This document shows, piece after piece, positions 42,241 through 53,967 of a stretch of 64,000 nucleotides of DNA. The stretch is from Lathyrus oleraceus. Lineage: Eukaryota > Streptophyta > Magnoliopsida > Fabales > Fabaceae. Each line of letters starts with the position of its first letter. Positions within the stretch are counted from its first letter, which is position 1. The stretch spans positions 438,087,851 to 438,151,850 of the forward strand of contig NC_066580.1 in NCBI RefSeq assembly GCF_024323335.1. The letters are read 5' to 3'. The notes beneath the pieces are model-generated. The model had not been told where the DNA came from. It searched no databases and worked only from the letters and a program-made list of their open reading frames with translations. Both the position numbers and the translations under genes were made by a program.

Positions 42241-43248
42241 TCAAACTTGAAGGTTTGGATCAACAAGCTTTTTGACATTGGCATGATGATCTTCAAATTC
42301 TTTTATTTCAATCTCATCGTCGAACGCAGCCCTCTTGGATCCACTACTCACTTCTCCTTTTCTCTCATTGGTATAGGTCGTGACATTGGAAATCCAAGGC
42401 GGTATCTCAATGCTCTTACCAGGAAACAATGATAGCTCACTAGCCACATCCCTGACATCTTCCTTGTGGTACAAAACCTTGAGGGGTTTCAAGGGTTTTT
42501 TCCCTTTCTCATTATCTGGCCCAGAAATCAAGGTATATGTACTTGAGCCTTCCTCCTTGAGTGTTGGTGACTTCATGTCAATCAATCCTTGCAGCTTGAG
42601 CTTAAAACTCATACATTCCTCGATGGAGTGCCCCATTGTTCCAGTATGGTATTCACACTTCATCTTCGGGTGATCTTCTTCAAAGACTAAGCTCTTTTTG
42701 TTAATCAGTTCTCGTACCAAATATTTTAGCGCACAGCAAGAATCTAGGTCATGTCCCAATGCCCCTTTATGGAATTCACACGTTGCATTTGGATTGTACC
42801 ATGGTAGGTCTGGTGACACAGGCGTGAGAGCTCGAGGGGTCACCAAAGCATTCTGGATCAGTAGTGGGTAGAGCTTGCTATATGGTACCGGAATCAAGTC
42901 ATTGTGATCCTGGTTCTTCTTGCTCTGATTCTGATTTTTGTTTTGAACCTGACTTCGGTGATTTTGAGGAGGAATGGCCAAAGGATGTTGATGATGACGC
43001 CTTGAGGGTGGTCCATATACTGGTAAATGAGGAGTTGCCACATAACATTTCCCTTGACTTGGGGTAACACCAGATGGATGTGGCGTAGTAGCTCTCTTTG
43101 TTGCAGCAGTGTATATTGGGTGACCCTCTTTTCTCAACAAGACTTGCAGGGTTTCCAAGACCCATCTCATTTGGCTCTTCAAAAGATTGAGTTCCTCCTT
43201 CAGTGCTTCTTGGCTTTTCCTTAGCTCGTCCATCATCTCCTGAGACAT
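42241..43248 (-). CDS. gag: Truncated Gag-like protein of element C
   Basis: Uninterrupted frame of 335 codons from the ATG at 43248 (MSQEMMDELRKSQEALKEEL); an upstream in-frame ATG at 43371 exists but gives unlike sequence. The N-terminus is coiled-coil, as in element A Gag. The capsid domain is missing. A proline/glutamine-rich linker leads to two knuckle-like motifs, CEFHKGALGHDLDSC and CEYHTGTMGHSIEEC, where A has one. The C-terminal region (LYHKEDVRDVASELSLFPG) resembles Gag-Pro junction sequence. No stops interrupt it, unlike the gag of D. If translated it could bind nucleic acid but not build a capsid by itself. Known gag-only derivatives rely on partner elements. Confidence 0.75.
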   Translation of the reverse strand: MSQEMMDELRKSQEALKEELNLLKSQMRWVLETLQVLLRKEGHPIYTAATKRATTPHPSGVTPSQGKCYVATPHLPVYGPPSRRHHQHPLAIPPQNHRSQVQNKNQNQSKKNQDHNDLIPVPYSKLYPLLIQNALVTPRALTPVSPDLPWYNPNATCEFHKGALGHDLDSCCALKYLVRELINKKSLVFEEDHPKMKCEYHTGTMGHSIEECMSFKLKLQGLIDMKSPTLKEEGSSTYTLISGPDNEKGKKPLKPLKVLYHKEDVRDVASELSLFPGKSIEIPPWISNVTTYTNERKGEVSSGSKRAAFDDEIEIKEFEDHHANVKKLVDPNLQV

Positions 43249-44118
43249 GGTTCTTTGTTCTAAACGCGTGTTGGGAATCACTTTGCTTGAACATGGACAA
43301 AGGATGGATGAGTTTTTTTTTTGTATTTTTGGAAAATGATATGAAATGCATGATGACGAATGCATATGCAACGGTATATGAATGGATGCAATGCATTGTT
43401 TTTTTTTGTTTTGGTATGCAAATAAAATGCAATGCAGGTAGTTAGAGTCTGGGATAACATGAGTAACTCAGAACACCCTACTAGGTAGGCTCCTTAACAG
43501 ATAGTTCTAGGATTTCTACCCATAAACCCACTCACGGGATAGTTTCTACATTTTTGATAAGGTTCCCAGAGTCATGGACCATAATCGTATCAACATCATG
43601 AAACAGGCTAGCCGCTTTATGACAAGAGTGACGAAAGGTCTCTTCTGAGCGGGGTTTTCATATTGGGGTGCAAAAAGGAGAAGCCCTTGAAGTCCATCAT
43701 TACGCAACCACCAAAGTAGAAACTGGTTCTAAGAGGGGCTCCTAGAGTCATGGACCCTTCATGAATCAACATTATGCAACAGGCTAGCTGTCTTATAAAG
43801 AGATCTACAAACAGGTCTACTCTAGGGGAGTCTTCATGCTAGACACCAAGGAGTGGCCCTTGGGGACTAACACTACACAACTTCCAATTCTAACTTATGT
43901 GTTCTCTCTTCTTTTTCCAAAGCTCGGGTGTAGAGCTTTATTCATGATATCAAAATCCCAACACCCACACATAGATATATATAATCATATATAAAAATGC
44001 AATAAAACAGAGATAAAAAGAGCATATAACAAAGGAAGAAAAATAAACAAATAAAGCTAACACACATACAAAAAAAAACCTAACTAAACTAGGGTTGACT
44101 CACTTAGGGATGTTCCTG
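43249..44118 (-). other. Untranslated leader of element C
   Basis: 870 bp between PBS and gag. No credible coding frame; two imperfect copies of a phrase with gagtcatggacc are near 43570 and 43748. Confidence 0.6.
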
Positions 44119-44136
44119 TCCCCAGCAGAGTCGCCA
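44119..44136 (-). promoter_or_regulatory. Primer binding site of element C (tRNA-Arg)
   Basis: The minus strand reads tggcgactctgctgggga, two bases from the LTR. Confidence 0.92.
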
Positions 44137-47100
44137 TCTGTCGCACCTCGAAGAAATGGGGATACGACTTTAAAGCGAAGCGCGATCGCACGCTCGCAAT
44201 GATGGACTGAACAGAGTCGCCACCGAACTTTATTTATTCCTAAAAAGGAAAGGGGAAATATCGATAAAACCCATAAAAGAAAGGATAAGATATGGTCGTC
44301 GCAACCAATATCAGAGTTCGGGAGTCGGTTACGCAAGGGGAAGGTATTAGCACCCCTCACGTCCGTTGTACTCAACGGGAACCGTTTAGTTAGTTTCGTT
44401 CTGAATGTTAGCTTATGTTAGTCTTCTTAAGTTATAATGAGAGAGAGAAAGAATAGAAGATAGAAGAAATGTTTTTGGATTTTTGACGAAGGACTAAACC
44501 TAAGTTTTTTATTAGTGGGCCTGACAAGATTTATAAATCCTGCTCCTACGTATCTCAAAAGAGAAATCAAGGCTTACGTAGTTCTGGGTAGAAAAATGTT
44601 TGTTTGTTGGTCGATTTTAGCGAAAGCTATATTGTATTAATCGACGAAAACATTGTTTTACCCAAAACAGATGAGGAGTGGACGCATACCACACATCGAA
44701 CGGATTTATAGATCTACATTCGGAAAAGCGTCGTTTATCTCTACTCAACAATCGTGGCCGAAACATTGTTTTGTATCACTTAAGACAATATATCTTCCAT
44801 TTATGGAAAATGTTCTTTGATTAGTCGCACGGCGGCGAGAAAAGAGTTTGATTGGTTGGATGTATTTTGAGTGATGGCGAGAACTTGGATGAGCGAGATA
44901 TACATCTCGAATCCTAGTCTCAGGAGTGCATGGTATACACCATGTTCCATTTCCATCTTTATTGGCAAAAGTGTTTGCTAGAGATTAAGTATTTTTAGGT
45001 TTGATTGAGAAATGGTTTGAAGAAACCACATTGACAATTTTAGACGATGGCGAGAGCTAAGATAGGCGAGGTATACATCTCGAATCTTAATCTCAGGAGT
45101 GCACGGTATACACCATGTTCCATTTCCATCTTTATTGAAAAAGTGTTAAGGTAGTATTTTTTGTGAAAGACGAATATTTGATGAGAACAAGACATAAGCC
45201 TTGGGATCAATCACTCGGGGTTCCACTAGAATGCTAGATTCCAATGGTCCTTTTTTCATTTGAATTATTTAAGAAAATTATTTAACGGAAAACGAACACT
45301 TGATAAGAATCAACTATTCAAAGGGTTACGCCAGAATGCTTGATCCCAACGGCCTTTATTTTCAAGTATATTCAGAAAAAGGTTTGGATATTGTGTTTGA
45401 TTTTTAGAAATATCTCTCAATATGTGATCGAGATTGGATTCGCATAAATGATTTGAGACAGTTTGACTTGATTACAAAAATTATTTGAAGTCGGAATTGA
45501 AATGGTTTAACGGAAAATGAAAATTCAATAAGAACAAGACATGTGCTTTTGGGCTCAATTGTTCAAGGGTTACACTGGAATGCTAGATTCCAGCGGTCCT
45601 TTTCTTTCGAGTTTGTTTAAGAAAAGATTTTTGTAAGTTATGTTAAGAAATTATAAAGATATAAGTAACTAGCCTATTATAAAGTTTAGGGGTAAAACCG
45701 TCAATTCATAATTATGGTTGATATTGAATTAAACTTCTATTTCATGAAAATCAATTAAATCCTAAACTCATTTTAATATTCTACATCCCGAAATAAATCT
45801 GATTATTTCTAAAATCCTAGTCTAGTTAATTTTAATATTTCTAATTAAACCTAATTAAGCTAATCAAAATTAAAGATCCTAATTAATCCGATTAACTCCC
45901 AATTATCTATAACATTCTCAATAATATTTTTTAATATTTCTTAATATTCTAAAACATTAACATAATTAACTCCTACTTATGATCCTAAAAAAATCTGATA
46001 TTCTAAACTAATTATCTAATATTCCTAATTAACCTACTATATAATTAAGAAAAATTCTAAATTTCCAATCAAAAGCGAAAAAGAACAATAGGCTTTTGCA
46101 ATGGACAGGGGTACCGGCCCCTATCTGCAAGGTTGCAGGGAGTAGTTTGTTTTAAATGCTTATTCTTTAAGAAAGAAATAAAATGAAACGGAATACGAGA
46201 GAAAACGGTAACGGAACCCAGCAATTCATTCATCGCCTTCACGCAAAACTCTCCCACTTCCTCACTCTCAAAAATTTCGCAACCCTCTCCCTCACTCTCG
46301 TCACTCTCGTCACTCTCCAGCGCTCATACTAACCTCGCGATACTACTCCCAATCTCACTCTAAACGCAAAACCATGGTTTTAAAGAGAATCAAATAAAAA
46401 GGCTCACCTTCGGCAGTGGTTCGGTAGTGACGGTGAGGCTCGGATCTGCTTCCTTTACCTCAAAGCTTTCTCTTTGAAGTTCTTCTCCTTCGCCGTTTCC
46501 ATCTAAGTTTTTTTTTTTTCGCCGTTTTCGAATTAGGGTTTTTCGTCCTCCTGGTCCGCCTCCGCTTCCCTCCTTTTATATCAACAACTTAGGGTTTTTT
46601 GAGCTGTCTCAAGGAAATCCAAAAGGGCATCTTCTGTATTGCTTTAAGGCGCTCAGACTTTGGTCTGCCTTATTTGGCGCTCGACATGAAAACGGTAATG
46701 TGAACCTTCGCTTTTCTCGCTCTCTTTTGTTTTAATTCCGTTTTGGGTATTTTGAAATTTTACTGCCTTGCTAATTACTTGGTTTTACTGCAGTGAAGAT
46801 TGGTGAAAATAGAAGCTCCAATTATCACAGGGGTTCTGGATAGTGATTTTGGGTTGAAATTTCTTCAGTGGAAGCATCGTGATTTCCTGATGACTAGATT
46901 CACAGGTTCCAATTTATTACCTTTGTCATTAACTTTATTTTTTGTACTTGCTTATCTAAAAGACTCACAACTTCCACAAAGTATTTCCTTTCCTCAACCT
47001 TTGAAGCCAGCATAACTTGGCTTGCTCTTGCCACATTTGTAGCTGCTGCTGCTACTAGTGTATTAATGCATTTGGGTTGTTATATTTAAATGCAAGTGGA

Positions 47101-47546
47101 TTGTTTGTGAGCTTGCTCCTATGATCATGTTAACACACAAAATGGTGGTGTTTTCCTTGTTAGGTACGTGGCCTGTTATGCTATCAGGACTGAGTTGTGT
47201 CATGTGATGCTAAGTGGAATTTATGCCATGTATCTTAGGAATGTCATGTAATGGATTTTTTTTCATTGCAGAAAGCAAGTTGCAACAGTTCTGAACCGTT
47301 GGTCTCGTGGCAAGGTATCATTGCAGCTTTGGTTATGAAGATTTGAGGTTTAAAAGTTGTCATCAAAATTTGTTATTTCTATTGGTTTTTTTGTTTCAGT
47401 TGTCGGGTGCTTCCAAGAGCTAGTGAGGATGAAGAAGTTCCCGTCGTGATTAGCGAGGTATTACGGTTATAAATTTCTTGTTTTTCTGTTATGAACATTT
47501 CAGTTTCTGCTATGGCTTTTGTAACTGAATTATGGACTGCTGAAGA

Positions 47547-48070
47547 TTGCAGGTAGCGTATAGGATGGTTATGTTCAGCATTGCAGAAACCTTTGTTAAA
47601 TTCATTCATCAGAAAGATGCTTGCATTGCCATGTATATGATAAAAGAAATGTATTTTATGGGAGCTCCAGTCTACACAGTTTGCGATAACTTTATAAGCA
47701 ATATATATAGCTTTCATGGTCTCAGTAAAATATATAAAAATATTTTATAGAACATAATCAACTATATAGTATTAACGAATTTATTTGTATGAATCTAGAT
47801 ATGAATCTATATAGTTTAGAAGGACCTATTCCACTCAAGGATTTAAAACAGAGGTTAATATCTTTAATACCTGATAATTTATCTAAAACTGATAGGGAAA
47901 AATGGAATAAAAAAAAAAAAAAAATAGAAATAATCTATAAGTCATATGCGTACTATTTATATCATACATATAAAGATGAAAATGGATTTAACAAAGACTA
48001 TAATAAAATTTATAGAAACTTCATTCAATTATTAAAGGATTATCCTGGAAAATATAGTTTACACTTATGA
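47547..48070 (+). pseudogene. Phage-type RNA polymerase C-terminal fragment, plasmid-like (right copy)
   Basis: Same fragment as 36577-37099. Frames at 47547-47750 and 47789-48070. The second is open here for 93 codons because the poly(A) run has 16 rather than 15 residues. The frameshift between the two frames is shared with the left copy, so it predates the last transposition. Confidence 0.75.
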
Positions 48071-48091
48071 TTAAAAGAATAAATAAAAAAT

Positions 48092-49225
48092 ATGAATATG
48101 AATAATAATATAACTAAGGAATTATTCGAAATATCATGGTCCAGCTTGTTACTAAACATCAAAAATGAATCTTACAAGGAAGCGTATGAAGGTCTGTTAA
48201 TTTCCCATATAGAATATAAAATTGAATTAAGGTGTAATGATATTTTAATGATGATATTGTCTGTTATGTTACTACTAATAAAATATGCATATAATAATAC
48301 TAAGTCTGAATATGGTAAGTTCACAGTTAGTTATGTTATATTGTTTAAAGATAGTGATATAACCTTTAGAGAAGATTGGAATGATTTACCTATATTTGAC
48401 CAATTATATAAACTTATATTAAATAAAAGTGAGATATACGGATCGATTGAAATAAAAACTATCATTATAAGAATATATCTTTCTGATCAAAGACCTTGCG
48501 AATCACCTTTATTGTCCTATGAAGAGGTGGGAAAATATATATTTGATAGCTTAAACAGCAATGTTGTTATTGAACATAAAGAACCGCGAAAAATACGAGC
48601 ATCTAAAAAGAAGCGTATTTATAGTAAATTTATAACAACACTCAAAACAGGTGATAAACTAAGGCAACATTTCATTGTTGCTAATACCGAAACTATTATG
48701 ATCAAGGAAAAACAAAACCCTTACACGGAAGTACATGTCCCTTACGCTATTGGATTCTTATTAGTAAGATCCGGTAATGATATATGTTATAATATGATTG
48801 AGACATATTTCAGTGAAAGTTACATAACTCATAACGGTATCCATGAAAGGAGTAATAAGATGTTGTCTGACTTTATAGAATGTTTAGTAGTTTTAGACAA
48901 AACAAATTGGTTAAATCAGTCTATTTCCACAACTTCTCTAAATTCGATGGTATAATGATATTTAAAACATTTAGTTATAAATGCTAAGAAGTACACAATA
49001 AAACCACTTATGAGAAATAATAGGCTATACGAGGTTGTCGTATTTAATGATAATAAACTTATATTTAATCTAAGGGATTCCTTAACTCCGCTCCCGCGTT
49101 CTCTTAAAGATTTAGCTCAAAATCTCTGTCCTCACTTAAGAATTAAGGGTCCAATCAACCATGACGATATAAAACTAGATAATCTAAGTTCACTCAAATA
49201 TCAATTGATAGTAATAACTGAGTGA
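48092..49225 (+). pseudogene. Protein-primed family B DNA polymerase, exonuclease fragment (right copy)
   Basis: Identical in layout to 37121-38254: 287 codons to 48955, the shifted Exo II block near 48925, then 49010-49225. The N-terminal 150 residues are AT-rich and Ile/Lys/Asn-rich, as in plasmid-borne mitochondrial polymerases. The Asn in place of the Exo I Asp and the shared stops show decay before the fragment was duplicated with the LTR. Confidence 0.78.
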
Positions 49226-49355
49226 AATAGATTGTCCGTCGTTTACTGCGTTTCGCATTTGCAGGTATCATGGATCTTAGATGCAAATGAACTTTAAGCC
49301 AAGTGCCAAATGAAAAAATGAAAAAGAAATTCAGGGTCAAAATCGGGGTATGACA

Positions 49356-49360
49356 AAACC
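49356..49360. repeat. Target site duplication of element C, right copy (aaacc)
   Basis: Matches 33164-33168. Confidence 0.95.
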
Positions 49361-50379
49361 CATATTCCAACACTTATAATTCTGGCTGGAGAAATCATCT
49401 GAACTTTTCTTATAAAAATAATAATGCTTTATTTCCTCCAAAACCAACACCTGTTATTCCACCTGGTTATCAGAAAGGAGCCCATGCTGCTCCACAAGCA
49501 CCTAGAAAGTCAAATCTAGAGATCATGATGGAAAACTTTATGAATGCCCAAGCTCAAAAAAATAAATATTTCATAAATCAAAATGTTCATACGAGTGAAC
49601 CGATGAAATAATTTTCAAGTAAACTTGATGTTATGGCTACCCATAACAAAATGTTAGAAACCCAGATTTCCCAGGTAGCCCAACAATAAGCAACAATAGC
49701 ATCCCTAGCTGGAGCATTTCCTGGTCAACCACAACCAAACCCAAAATGCCATGCTAATTCTATCACATTGCGAAGTGGGAAAGAATTAGATGAACCGGTC
49801 GACCCAAGACTCCAAAATCCAGCCATGTATCAAAACTCTGGTAAAGGAACTGAAAAGGTAAATGAACCAACCAATGATGGAAAGGAAGACAAAAGCGGAG
49901 AAACAGAAGATAAAGAAACACCTTATGTGCCTCCACCATCATACAAACCACGTATACCTTATCCTCAACGACTTGTTAAGTCTAAAAATGAAGGACAGTT
50001 TAAGAAACTCGTAGAACTTCTGAAGCAGCTTAAAATCACTATACCATTCACATAAGCCATTACGCAAATGCCTTCATATGCTAAATTCCTTAAAGAGATC
50101 TTATCTAATAAGAAAAAGCTTGAGTATAATGAAATCGTCATGCTTACTGTTGAGTGTAACGTTATTATTCAAAATAACATGCCTCATAAGCTGAAAGACC
50201 CAAGTAGTTTTTCCATACCATGTGTAATCGGAAAGTTTATCATAGACAAAGCTTTGTGAGAATTAGGAGCAGTGTTAGTTTAATGCCTTTATACACATGC
50301 AAGAAACTCAATTTAGGAGAACTAAAACCAACGAAGATGTCTCTAGAACTAGCTGACCGTTATGTTAAATTTCCAATAG
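49361..50379 (+). pseudogene. Athila gag end and protease
   Basis: Continues the gag cut at 33168: a P/N-rich stretch (PPKPTPVIPPGYQKGAHAAP), IMMENFMNAQAQKN, then LRSGKELDEP and the basic, proline-rich linker. The protease begins near 50060 (PSYAKFLKEILSNKKKLEYN). The active-site region reads ELGA then, in a shifted frame, SVSLMPL, so the catalytic Asp is replaced and a base is lost. Two further stops occur near 49610 and 49688. The solo LTR interrupts after LADRYVKFPIGM. Confidence 0.85.
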
Positions 50380-51379
50380 GTATGTGTAGCGGTGTATTCG
50401 TCGCTATATGATTTATTGATTAAACCATAAGCAAAGCATACAATGAATCGAGTCGCCACCGCACTTTTATTTATCCTAAGGACTGGTTAAAAAGCGAACA
50501 AAAACCTAAGAAGTTTTACACGTAGAAAACCAATAAAAGATCAGAGAGTCTGGGTAAGGGGTAAATTACGCAATGGGAAGGTGTTAGGCACCCATCACGT
50601 CCTAGGTACTCCTAGGGAGCCCTTTTCACACTTGTTGTATAAAAATGTTTATTTGGTTTTGACACATTGTGCAAACATGAATGGGAAGATGGGAAAAGAA
50701 TGTACAAGTTAGTTATTTTTGTGTTTGAACGGATGAACCCGTTGCCTACGTACCTTCCATCAAAGGTAAGGATCAAAACGCCGTAGTTCGGCTAAAAGAT
50801 TTCCAAAAAATTAGTGAGTTCATTTTAAAACATAAGCACTAAGGCTTTTCATTACCAATGGGAGAAAACTCAACCCGAATCAACAATCCACCATGCGAGG
50901 ACGGCTTCAACATACTAGTGAGGGGTTAACCCTATAATAAGTATGGAAGACTTACAATCAACTCACTAAGGATAAGGTAAGATTTACATCAACCACTATG
51001 GTAATTAAAACCTAAGGCTAATGCATGAAAACATATTAACAGTGGACAAAGCCAAAACAATTGAATGTGTAAGGTTAATTGATTATGAGTATTCACAAAA
51101 TATGGTCAAGGTATGATTAAGATTGATTCAAAGAAGTGTTATGAAATGAAGTTTGAAAAGTCAAGGACTTATAGTCCAAGTTTCTAATTTGAAAAGACAG
51201 GAAGATGTTTGCACAACAAGTCAAAAGTTTTTGAAAGCAAAGTGTGAAAAGGTTTGGGACAAAGAGGGTATGGATGACGGAATGTAAAACTTCTTAGAAA
51301 GGTTCACCTCTTGAAATCATATAGAAGATGATTCAAGTGTGTCCTTAGGAATAAGCAACAAAGCAAGCAAATAAAGGCA

Positions 51380-51690
51380 AGGTGATACCGGATGCCATCA
51401 ATGGACTTATACCAATCTCACAAACAAAAGCGGATACCGGATACCAATAAATGGGTTTACACCAATCTCCTAAAACAAAACAATGATACCGGATGCCATC
51501 AATGGTCTTATACCAATCTCATAAACAGAAGCGGATACCGGATACCAATAAATGGATTTACACCAATCTCCTATAGCAAAACAATGATACCGGAAGCCAA
51601 TAAATGGTCTTACTCCAATCTCACAAAGCAAAAGCGGATATCGGATACCAATAAATGGATTTACACCAATCTCCTAAGGTAAAACAAAAC
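51380..51690 (-). repeat. Tandem repeat in the solo LTR (about 51 and 102 bp)
   Basis: Alternating units with gataccggatgccatcaatgg and gataccggataccaataaatgg, six copies in all; related to the array in LTR B. Confidence 0.85.
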
Positions 51691-53832
51691 TTGGATGTCA
51701 GATGCCAATCTACAAAGGATGATCATGGGAGTACAAATGCCAACGACATGGTCTTACAATTGCATCCTCACATACAACAAACAAACAAAAGCACAAGGCT
51801 AAGAGGATATGAGTGACCAATGAAATGGTCTTACACTCTATCCCTTCCAAATCATAGGAACAATGGCCAAAGAACATGGTCTTACAATTGTCCTCAATGG
51901 GTAAACCAAACATGGATCACAAAGATATGCAATGATGATCATGCAATAATGAACAATCAATGATGATAAGTGCACAAAGGCAAGCAAGCATGTACAAATG
52001 CAACAAGCAATCAATCAAACAAAGTCATTTAGCATCCACTATAACCAAACAATTAGGCTCAATCAAAGGGTTAGACTATGAAGTCAACTGGAATAGGGTA
52101 AATGGTGTTCTTAACCTTGACATTGAGAGCCAAGGTGAAGCAGATGGAAGGATATGAAGGGTGTGCCTCATTACTCTTATCCCTGGTCAGGGAGAGCATT
52201 GAATATCAGAAGGTGTGGGAGTTCAGAAAGATGGAACTCTCTCCACAAGTTAAGGACTCGATAGATCTTGGGTTTTTACTCACTATGCATCAACACATGT
52301 GGTGTGAGCAAGGTGAGTGACTCACAGAATAGTAGGAGATAGGCTACATATCTCTTTTGTCTACCAATCGCCTCATATGAGGTCTTTACCTGCTTAGGAA
52401 CAAAGTTAAACAATCACAAACATCGCCTCTTAAGGAGGACTTCAGACAGGTGTCTGGCTAAATAACAAGCCAGGTCTTCCAGACTACATGGAGACAAGAG
52501 AGTCTACCTCAATGCTTAAGCAAAGCAAAGCAATAGCAAGTTCTCAAAGGAACTAAAGCAACTATGGTACCTGAAATCAATCAAATATAATCAGTATTCA
52601 AATCACAAAGTCAAAACAGACAAATTATGAACCAACAGTCAACACAATCAATCACATGTGCAAAGCACAAACTCAAACCAAATGAGTTAGCATCCTACAA
52701 AAGAAAACAAGTTAGTTCATAACAATCAACCAAATTAAATCAACTTGAATTAATCTCTTCAAAGCATTTGCTTCTTAACCTGAAAAGTCAAATTCAAACA
52801 TGAGAAGTAAGACCACTAGGGAAAGCCTAGGGTCAAAAGGAGGTGAAAAATTCAAAACAGCAAGTGAAAATTGATCAAAATCAAGATTTATCAAATAAGA
52901 ACAAATTCCAGCTGGTCCCACATCAAAACTATGCACCAAATCCAATTCATAAGCTAAACATGTCAAATTATGCATTTTGGAATCATATTGGAGCAAACAG
53001 AATAATCACAATCAAACCAATACCAAAATAGCTCAATAAATTCCCAGAAAATTCAAGCTTAAACAGAACACATTCAATGAGCAGCACACCAAATTTCATG
53101 CTATTTGGACCAGAGGAAGTATGGAAATTAAATTCATGAAGTCATAGCATGCAAGAACAAACTCAAACAAGGCCACAAATCATATCAACTTTAGGCAAGT
53201 GTAAAACAGAAATCGCATAACATAAATGAACCACTCCAAATCCAAAATGAAATTAAACATGTTAAGAACCAATCCACAAAATTTCAGCTTCATATGATAA
53301 GGCATGAGAATTTCACAAAGCATGGAAGTTCAGCACTCCACAAAAGTTCAAAAATGACTACACAGCAAAGAAAACTCCAATCAAATAGGAAATGAATCTA
53401 AAAAATCTACAAAAAATCATGCTCATACTAGACATACAGAAGTAATCACATGCAAAAATTCAGAGCAATTGGCATTGCATAAGCATGGAAACAAAATTCA
53501 AGAAGTTGGATAAAACCTAGTGTGACATACATTGTCACACTCATGAAGATCACATCATATCTCTCTATCCAGAAATGCAAAATTAGCAAACCATATACCA
53601 AAATCACCAGGAATGAGTCTAGATCATGCATATAAAATTTCAAGCATTTTGGAGCAAGCATCAAGATTCCATGCATAAAATGGCAAAACATAGGCAAAAA
53701 GCATACATGACCAAAGACACTAGACCAAAATAAAAACCAGCCGTGCACAACTTGTGTTATCATACCTAAAAAAAACTAGATGAAAAATGGAGATGGATGC
53801 AAAAATCCCCACACAATTTGGATCATCCAAGA

Positions 53833-53967
53833 ATTATTTATGAATTTTTAAAGTTGATGATGAAAATGAAATAAACATTTAACAAAATAAAATGAAATAA
53901 TTGGATGCAGTGGCAAAAGCGTAATTACGCTGCTCACTTAATGAAACTCTGCGTTTCATTAAGTGAG
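53833..53967 (-). promoter_or_regulatory. Palindromes and TATA-like box of the solo LTR
   Basis: gcgtaattacgc (53919-53930) is a perfect palindrome. ctcacttaatgaaac and its reverse complement (53933-53967) form 15-bp arms around the loop tctgc. On the minus strand they precede a TATA-like cataaataa (53834-53842) by about 80-130 bp, the same order as in A, Athila and C. An alternative TATA-like site is at 54741-54750. Confidence 0.5.

Larger units (their letters stand above)
33169..49355 (-). mobile_element. Element C: gag-only Ogre-clade retrotransposon with plasmid-bearing LTRs
   Basis: 16.2 kb on the minus strand: 5' LTR 44139-49355, PBS 44119-44136, leader, a gag-derived ORF, hairpin element, 3' UTR with a 91-bp array, PPT and 3' LTR 33169-38384. 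It is flanked by aaacc. There is no protease, RT or integrase. The LTRs differ by only about two substitutions plus one base in a poly(A) run, so insertion is very recent, necessarily with enzymes from another element. Each LTR contains mitochondrial-plasmid-like polymerase fragments. Confidence 0.93.
44139..49355 (-). repeat. Element C 5' LTR (right copy)
   Basis: 5217 bp. Differences from the left LTR that I could find: one A/G change near 44845, one T/C near 47078, and one extra A in the run near 47920. It contains the same gene-like segment (about 46670-47546) and plasmid-like fragments (47547-49225). Confidence 0.95.

Noticed and set aside
53446..53763. 105-codon minus-strand frame in the solo LTR as a membrane protein
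   Set aside because: Hydrophobic composition comes from AT-rich sequence; no homologous frame exists in related LTRs and no gene context is present.
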